Assembly: GCA_022793895.1 (NCBI GenBank)
Contig: JAAWDS010000005.1
Span: forward strand, 1-41,104
Length of the DNA: 41,104 nt
Direction of reading: 5' to 3'
Source: Provencibacterium sp.
GTDB taxonomy: Bacteria > Bacillota > Clostridia > Oscillospirales > Ruminococcaceae
Under the pieces are notes generated by a model, which was not told the DNA's origin, did not search any database, and saw only the letters and a program-made list of their open reading frames with translations. Positions 36,128 through 41,104 of this stretch are shown here, piece by piece; positions within the stretch are counted from its first letter, which is position 1; every line of letters starts with the position of its first letter. Position numbers and translations under genes: made by a program.

Positions 36128-37348
36128 TTACGCGCGTTTCTCTTTAAAACTCAGCAGCTTATCCCGGTAATAGTCATATTGCTTGCGCCGCGCTTCTATT
36201 TCGGCGGGGAGGCCGCTCGTGAGGTCATTGCAAAGAGCGTCGAAGCGGTCGAGGATCGAGACAATGCGGGCTTGTTCTGTGGGGGAGGGGATGGGAATAC
36301 GGTATTCCAAAACCGCTTTTTTATCCCCTCGCGGCATTTTTGCCCCTTTTGAATTTTCAATGTCATAAAGGAAAAACCGCTCAGAGGAAAGCACATAATA
36401 AAGAAATCCTGGCGTTATATTCTCTTTACGATTAATTTGAATGGCCAAAACGTCGCCGTTGGTACCGCCTTCACAGTCTGCCAACCATATTTTGCGGAGA
36501 TACGGCCGGATATTCCCTATCAATATATCTCCCTTTTCAAAGGCGATGACAGCGCCTGTTTGGGGAACATGGGAGGATTTGGTTTTCCCCTGCCTATTGG
36601 GCAAAAGGTTTTCTACGCCAACGTAGGTGCTTTCATTTACTTGTGCCGCTTCCGTTCTCTTTTTGGCATATTGAGCGACATCCCCCAATTTTCGATACTC
36701 CACAATAGATGGGGAAGCATCCTCGAAGGACAGAAGCAACTCTCTGTAATATTCGATCTGTTTTTTTCTTACCGTAAATTCTTTCTCAAGATTTGCGGTT
36801 AACTGTGCCGTACATTCTGAAAAACCGTCCAATATGCGGACAATTTCCGTCTGGATGGGGAGAGGGGGAATAGGGATTCTATAAGACTTTACATCTGCAT
36901 CGGATATAGCCGGATAGCTCGTTCCCTTTTGAAATTTCTCTATATGTTCAAAGAAAGCAGAGGAAGCAACTTGATAATAAATCCATTTTTTAAGCGCAAT
37001 CTTTTCATCCGCTCGTAACACGCAAAATCCTGTGCTACAAATATGTCCATCATAGCTGTCGCCAATCAGGCAGTAGCGCTTTAGCAAAGGCCGCGTTGAT
37101 CCTAGAAGAATATCTTCTGTTTGGACAATTTGTTGTGCTCTGCTTGGGGCGTTGTTTTCATCAATCGTTTGCGTTTCTGTGATTCGGTGAGTAACTCTGT
37201 CAACAGATGTTAAGTCGATATATTGAAATGATTTTCCTCTTGTTTCGCTCCATTTAATATTTCTGACTTTTTGCACACAGTCTTTTAGTAACTTATACTC
37301 CACTCCCTCCGGGCAAAGCTCCTGTATCAACTGTTCGAGTCTGTTCAT
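36128..37348 (-). CDS. hsdS: Type I restriction enzyme specificity subunit
   Basis: This 406-aa protein determines the DNA target. It has the two-fold layout of HsdS: a variable recognition domain (about 15-150), a conserved coiled-coil (PLPIQTEIVRILDGF and following), a second variable domain (about 210-345), and a second coiled-coil (PSPTEQARIVSILDRF and following). It is more AT-rich than hsdM or hsdR. The ATG overlaps the stop of the upstream accessory gene by four bases. The recognised sequence cannot be predicted. Confidence 0.94.
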   Translation of the reverse strand: MNRLEQLIQELCPEGVEYKLLKDCVQKVRNIKWSETRGKSFQYIDLTSVDRVTHRITETQTIDENNAPSRAQQIVQTEDILLGSTRPLLKRYCLIGDSYDGHICSTGFCVLRADEKIALKKWIYYQVASSAFFEHIEKFQKGTSYPAISDADVKSYRIPIPPLPIQTEIVRILDGFSECTAQLTANLEKEFTVRKKQIEYYRELLLSFEDASPSIVEYRKLGDVAQYAKKRTEAAQVNESTYVGVENLLPNRQGKTKSSHVPQTGAVIAFEKGDILIGNIRPYLRKIWLADCEGGTNGDVLAIQINRKENITPGFLYYVLSSERFFLYDIENSKGAKMPRGDKKAVLEYRIPIPSPTEQARIVSILDRFDALCNDLTSGLPAEIEARRKQYDYYRDKLLSFKEKRA

Positions 37349-38151
37349 ACAGCTTCATCTCTCTCCGCATTCCAACCAAGCGTTCCAATTGCCTCCATCA
37401 TTTCTTTATTGTTTTTCACATTATCCAAGATGCCGATCACCAGCCGGTGAAGAGCATCGTACTTTTTTAAAACCATTTGCTCGTCGCTGCCGTCGCTATG
37501 TATGATTTCACTCAGTTCCCCAAATAATTTATATCCGTTTTCAGAAAACTCCTTCGGTATAATGAAGCATTGCTGATCGACTTCTGTCAATAGTTTTTTG
37601 AAGTCTTTTCGTTTTTTGTCGCCATTTTTGGTCGTAATCGTAATTGAAATATTAGATGCTTCGGCCGTTTGCTTTGTAATACGTTCCAATATTTTTCGCA
37701 GATAAACAATGGCGCCAGCTCCTAATTCATCACGATAGGCCCGATCGGCTTTTTCCAACAGTTCTGAAAACCCTTCATATTGTCCCCAGCCGAGAGTTAC
37801 TTTATCGGATAATTTCTCAGACCGCTTTAATACACGAACCTCCGGAGCTATACCGTGTGCGGCCTCTTTACTTTCTATTAAAAACCATATCGGAACAGAT
37901 TCTCCACAGCGGGGACACCTCAACGCGCAATCAATGCTGACAAGGCGTTCATGGATTCCTATACAATAGAGTTCAGTATCAGAAACAAAGGTTAAATCGG
38001 AATGACAATTCTCGCAGTGGTAGGTAAGCCACACCGCTCCGACGGAGATTTTCTTCTGTTTTCCGCGCTTAAGCTGCATATTGTTTAAAAAGCCTTCGAC
38101 CTGCTCAAACCGGCTTGTTGGAGAGCTCGAAAGCACCTCAGACAGTCGCAC
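37345..38151 (-). CDS. Zinc-ribbon accessory protein between hsdM and hsdS, DUF4145-like
   Basis: This 268-aa protein has two CxxC pairs (CENC at 46-49, CPRC at 79-82) forming a probable zinc ribbon, then a helical C-terminal half. The segment AGAIVYLRKILERITKQTA followed by LSEIIHSDGSDEQ resembles DUF4145-type domains often found in defence loci; the assignment is tentative. I chose the GTG at 38151, preceded by GAGGGGGAC, rather than a longer frame running 78 nt further into hsdM. It overlaps hsdM by 14 bases and hsdS by four, so it is tightly built into the operon. Confidence 0.75.
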   Translation of the reverse strand: MRLSEVLSSSPTSRFEQVEGFLNNMQLKRGKQKKISVGAVWLTYHCENCHSDLTFVSDTELYCIGIHERLVSIDCALRCPRCGESVPIWFLIESKEAAHGIAPEVRVLKRSEKLSDKVTLGWGQYEGFSELLEKADRAYRDELGAGAIVYLRKILERITKQTAEASNISITITTKNGDKKRKDFKKLLTEVDQQCFIIPKEFSENGYKLFGELSEIIHSDGSDEQMVLKKYDALHRLVIGILDNVKNNKEMMEAIGTLGWNAERDEAV

Positions 38152-39718
38152 TGCTGTCCCCCTCAATCTCCCCGATGATCCGGTCGATCTCTTCCCGCAG
38201 CGTCTGTTCTCTTGCCACAATCTCCGCAATCTCTGCGTTGAGCTTCACAATATCAACCTTTTCCCGCGTATCCTCCTGCTCAACGTAGGTGCTCACAGAA
38301 AGGTTATAGGCCTGCTCCGCCACCTCGCTGTTCGGAACCAGCCTGGCGAAATAAGGCTTGTCCGCCCGCGTGGCATAGGCCGCGACGATGGTCTCAATGT
38401 TTTCCTGCGTCAGCTTGTTGCTGTTCGTCACCTTGACGCACTCTTTGGAAGCGTCGATAAACAGGGTGCGGTTATCCGCCTTTGATTTTTTCAGCACCAT
38501 AATGCAGGTGGCGATGCTTGTCCCGAAAAACAGGTTGTCCGGCAGCTGGATAATACAGTCGATAAAGTTGTTCTCTATCAGATATTTGCGAATTTTCTGC
38601 TCTGCGCCGCCGCGGTACATGACGCCGGGGAAACAGACGATGGACGCCGTCCCGCTGGTGGCCAGCCAGGAGAGGCTATGTAGGATAAAGGCCAGGTCCG
38701 CCTTCGACTTCGGCGCAAGCACGCCCGCAGGAGAAAAACGAGGATCGTTGATCATCAGCGGGTTCGCATCCCCATCCCATTTGATCGAGTAGGGCGGATT
38801 GGAGACGATCGCTTCAAACGGCTCGTCGTCCCAGTGCTGCGGCTCGGTCAGCGTGTCGCCGTGGGCGATGTTGAACTTGTCATAATCGATATCGTGTAAG
38901 AACATGTTGATGCGGCAGAGGTTGTAGGTGGTGATGTTGTTTTCCTGCCCGAAAAAGCCTTGCCGGACGTTCTCCCTGCCGAGAATCTTCGCCGCCTTCA
39001 AGAGCAGCGAGCCGGATCCGCAGGCGGGATCGTAGACCTTGTTGATCTCGGTTTTTCCGTATACGGCGATGCGGGTCAGCAGCTCGGAAACCTCCTGCGG
39101 GGTAAAATACTCGCCGCCGCTTTTCCCGGCGTTGGAGGCGTACATCCCCATGAGAAATTCATAGGCGTCGCCAAAGGCGTCGATGGTGTTCTCCTGATAA
39201 TCGCCCAGCTTCATATCCGCTACGCCGTTCATCAGCTTGACCAGGCGCTCGTTGCGCTTTGCCACCGTGCCGCCCAGCTTGTTGCTGTTGACGTCGATAT
39301 CGTCAAACAGGCCCTTAAAGCTGTCCTCGCTCTCGGTTCCCTGCGCGGAAGTTTCGATATTTTTGAAAACGGCTTGCAGCGTTTCGTTGAGGTTCTCATC
39401 CTGCGCCGCCCGCTGGCGGACATTCTCAAAAAGCTCGCTTGGCAGGATGAAAAAACCCTTCTCCTCCACCAGCCCGGCGCGGGCCTCCTCCGCCTCAGCG
39501 TCGGAAAGCGCGGCATAGTCAAAACCGGCTTCCCCGGCTTCCCGCTCGCCGCGGTTGATATACCCTGCCAGGTTTTCGGAGATATACCGGTAAAAGAGCA
39601 TGCCTAAAACATACTGCTTAAAGTCCCATCCGTCCACGCTGCCGCGCAGATCGTTCGCAATGTTCCAAATGACGCGGTGCAGCTCTGCCCGCTCCTGTTC
39701 TTTTTTCGTATCCGCCAT
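38138..39718 (-). CDS. hsdM: Type I restriction enzyme methyltransferase subunit
   Basis: This 526-aa N6-adenine methyltransferase protects host DNA as part of M2S1. An N-terminal HsdM domain (about 10-150) precedes the SAM-binding motif I DPACGSG (230-236) and catalytic motif IV NPPY (307-310). A C-terminal coiled-coil is near 485-520. The ATG is preceded by AGAGGTG. It is the first gene of the locus, with a promoter about 70 bp upstream. Confidence 0.96.
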   Translation of the reverse strand: MADTKKEQERAELHRVIWNIANDLRGSVDGWDFKQYVLGMLFYRYISENLAGYINRGEREAGEAGFDYAALSDAEAEEARAGLVEEKGFFILPSELFENVRQRAAQDENLNETLQAVFKNIETSAQGTESEDSFKGLFDDIDVNSNKLGGTVAKRNERLVKLMNGVADMKLGDYQENTIDAFGDAYEFLMGMYASNAGKSGGEYFTPQEVSELLTRIAVYGKTEINKVYDPACGSGSLLLKAAKILGRENVRQGFFGQENNITTYNLCRINMFLHDIDYDKFNIAHGDTLTEPQHWDDEPFEAIVSNPPYSIKWDGDANPLMINDPRFSPAGVLAPKSKADLAFILHSLSWLATSGTASIVCFPGVMYRGGAEQKIRKYLIENNFIDCIIQLPDNLFFGTSIATCIMVLKKSKADNRTLFIDASKECVKVTNSNKLTQENIETIVAAYATRADKPYFARLVPNSEVAEQAYNLSVSTYVEQEDTREKVDIVKLNAEIAEIVAREQTLREEIDRIIGEIEGDSSATV

Positions 39719-39786
39719 GATGCACCTCTATTTATTTTATTTATCTGAACCGGCGCTCCAGCCCCGCCGGCCTGTGCCGCCTCCTC

Positions 39787-39815
39787 TTCATTATAATATG
39801 AAGTAGCCGATAACT
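39787..39815 (-). promoter_or_regulatory. Promoter of the type I R-M operon
   Basis: Minus-strand TTGAGT (39810-39815), a 17-nt spacer and a perfect TATAAT (39787-39792). The -10 box sits in a short palindrome CTTCAT-ATTATA-ATGAAG (39783-39800) that could be an operator. Confidence 0.75.
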
Positions 39816-39929
39816 CAAGGCGCTGGGCGGATGAATCGCTTTTTTCCGGGCAGTTCTGGGGAAATGCCGTCACGATAGAGCCCTCCTTTTTTTGCCAGCT
39901 GGACGGTTTTGCCTATTTACAAAAAACAA

Positions 39930-39958
39930 TTGCAGAATTGCTCGAAAAATGGTAAAAT
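39930..39958 (+). promoter_or_regulatory. Promoter of the bicupin gene
   Basis: TTGCAG (39930-39935), a 17-nt spacer and TAAAAT (39953-39958), about 90 bp upstream of the gene start. Confidence 0.65.
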
Positions 39959-40051
39959 AATAATATTCTTCGCTGCGTTTGTAGAACCGGCTGGTCTGGT
40001 CAAGCCATCTGCGGCATCTGCCATTTATGAAACAGAAAGAGGAGGATATGG

Positions 40052-40789
40052 ATGAGCGAGATTAAAATCGCCAAGGCATCTAATTTAAATCCACAGTATG
40101 AGAATGGGGTTTCCCGTCAGAGCGTTTTGACGGGGGAGTACCGCGACGCCGCATTTTATAAGGTTTCGATGCAGCCGGGCGCGGACTGGAAGCCGGAGCT
40201 CTTTGCCTTTGGCGACCGCTGCCAAATGCTGGTCTTTATGGGCGGAACCGGTTATATCACGACGCCGAAGAAGGCTTTTAATATCCAAGAGGTCTCGCTG
40301 TTCGTGCCGGACTTTGATCATGAGGAGTTTGTGGTGCATGCGTCCGGCGAGCTGGAGTGCCTACAGATTGTCGCCTCCTTCTCGGACTATGACCGCAAGG
40401 ACATTGCGGCCACCCACATCAGTCTCCCGCGTTTTCGTCCGCTGTCGGCCGCGTGGACCTATGAAGAGCACTTTAAAACGCCCGGCATCACCTCCTATAT
40501 GTTCATTGAGCACCGCAACTTTGGCCGGATGAGCATGGGCGTTGTTACCGGCGTTGGGCCCGGCGTGGTCGGACAGCACATTCACAACGAGCTGCAACAG
40601 TGGTATTTTGCCCTGCCGGGCGCAGAGTCCGTCTGCGTGAGCGGGGAACAGCGCTTCCCCTTCGAGGGCGGCGATGTCTGCTATTTCCCGATGGGAACCT
40701 ATCATGGCTCCGAGGTGGAAGCGGACAAGCGGTTTGATTATGTGTGGTTCGAGATGTGTGAGGACGGCTATCCCGGACAGATCCTGTGA
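40052..40789 (+). CDS. Bicupin family protein
   Basis: This 245-aa protein has two cupin barrels, about residues 30-115 and 145-240. The C-terminal barrel keeps a likely metal site: His176 and His178 in GQHIHNELQQWYF and His218 in MGTYHGSEV. The N-terminal barrel lacks an obvious His set (GTGYITTP, PDFDHEEFV). Bicupins include ureidoglycine aminohydrolase, oxalate decarboxylase and sugar-binding proteins; I cannot choose among them. The ATG follows AGAGGAGGA. It is a single-gene unit with its own promoter and terminator. Confidence 0.8.
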   Translation: MSEIKIAKASNLNPQYENGVSRQSVLTGEYRDAAFYKVSMQPGADWKPELFAFGDRCQMLVFMGGTGYITTPKKAFNIQEVSLFVPDFDHEEFVVHASGELECLQIVASFSDYDRKDIAATHISLPRFRPLSAAWTYEEHFKTPGITSYMFIEHRNFGRMSMGVVTGVGPGVVGQHIHNELQQWYFALPGAESVCVSGEQRFPFEGGDVCYFPMGTYHGSEVEADKRFDYVWFEMCEDGYPGQIL

Positions 40790-40820
40790 TCGCCGGATAA
40801 GCTCCTATCCTTCGACATGC

Positions 40821-40859
40821 CAAGGTGCGGGCGGTCTTTTGACCGTCCGCACCTTTTTT
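40821..40859 (+). terminator. Intrinsic terminator of the bicupin gene
   Basis: AAGGTGCGG-CGGTC and GACCG-CCGCACCTT arms (one mismatch) with loop TTTT, then a T-run, about 32 bp after the stop codon. It could also stop minus-strand transcription from the ricin-type gene. Confidence 0.9.
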
Positions 40860-40891
40860 GTCGTCCAACGCCGTTGGATTCTCACAAGAAT

Positions 40892-41104
40892 TTAAGCGCG
40901 TGTTAAAATAAAGTTCAAGCCGTTGGCACTTCCGGAGTTATACCACATCACAATATTAGCGCCAGCCGAGGTAGAACTGCTGCTGACATCGAGGAACAAG
41001 CCGCTCCCAGCGTTGATAAGGCGGTACTTGCTCCCGTTCGCAACGATCCACCAGCGTTGGTGCGGAGTGTCGCTGCTGGCGTTCTGCGCTACAGGATTGC
41101 CTAC
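40892..41104 (-). CDS. Ricin-type lectin domain protein, 3' end only
   Basis: The last 70 codons of a minus-strand gene run off the window edge with no start codon. The sequence reads NASSDTPHQRWWIVANG, YRLINAGSGLFLDVSSSS and GANIVMWYNSGSANGLNFIL, the repeat pattern of RICIN/CBM13-like beta-trefoil domains, including a QxW-type QRW. Such domains usually sit at the C-terminus of secreted glycoside hydrolases and bind carbohydrates. The catalytic part would lie beyond 41104. The stop codon is at 40892-40894. Confidence 0.85.
   Translation of the reverse strand, partial: VGNPVAQNASSDTPHQRWWIVANGSKYRLINAGSGLFLDVSSSSTSAGANIVMWYNSGSANGLNFILTRA

Larger units (their letters stand above)
39719..40051. 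other. Divergent intergenic region, hsdM / bicupin gene
   Basis: No gene is supported here. It contains one promoter on each strand, described separately. The remainder shows no clear structure. Confidence 0.5.

Noticed and set aside
1-41104. CRISPR arrays, rRNA genes and prophage modules
   Set aside because: No regularly spaced direct repeats, rRNA sequences or phage structural genes were seen.

Overview
The window looks like a chromosomal segment of an anaerobic, spore-forming gut bacterium of the Clostridia (Bacillota), probably in or near Oscillospirales. The reasons are strong AGGAGG-type ribosome binding sites, frequent TTG starts, a sporulation protein (YunB), an LplABC-type sugar transporter without its own ATPase, and clostridial gene order in the fatty-acid cluster. 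Base composition is fairly GC-rich, with one clear AT-rich island in the restriction locus. The genus assignment is inference; no 16S rRNA is present.

Region 1 (1-9540) is a glycan-foraging locus on the minus strand: two permeases, a lipoprotein solute-binding protein, a GH29 alpha-L-fucosidase and a Cys-type sulfatase. A membrane-anchored AraC-family sensor-regulator is divergently placed and carries a +1 frameshift in a G6 run. Region 2 (9541-10527) is a graveyard of two gene relics on opposite strands. Region 3 (10528-11447) holds a flavin-reductase-like protein and a tiny membrane protein.

Region 4 (11509-19187) is the fatty-acid synthesis operon fabH-fabG-fabF-accB-fabZ-accC-accD-accA-acpP. 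A near-consensus promoter with a palindromic operator precedes it and a strong terminator closes it. Neither fabD nor an enoyl-ACP reductase (fabK/fabI) is in the cluster. Region 5 (19354-26627) is a mixed stretch: aroD, a large serine recombinase with a 51-aa companion, a uridine-kinase-like protein, a GlgX-type debranching enzyme, yunB and tRNA-Leu(GAG).

Region 6 (26657-32564) is the most unusual part. A three-gene minus-strand signalling operon encodes a stand-alone receiver, a membrane hybrid kinase with pseudo-receiver, receiver and HPt domains, and a membrane hybrid kinase fused at its C-terminus to a complete DegV/FakB-type fatty-acid-binding domain. No DNA-binding output is encoded. 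Region 7 (32659-39815) is a type I restriction-modification operon, hsdM - accessory zinc-ribbon protein - hsdS - small protein - hsdR. Region 8 (39930-41104) holds a bicupin protein and the 3' end of a ricin-type lectin gene cut by the window edge.
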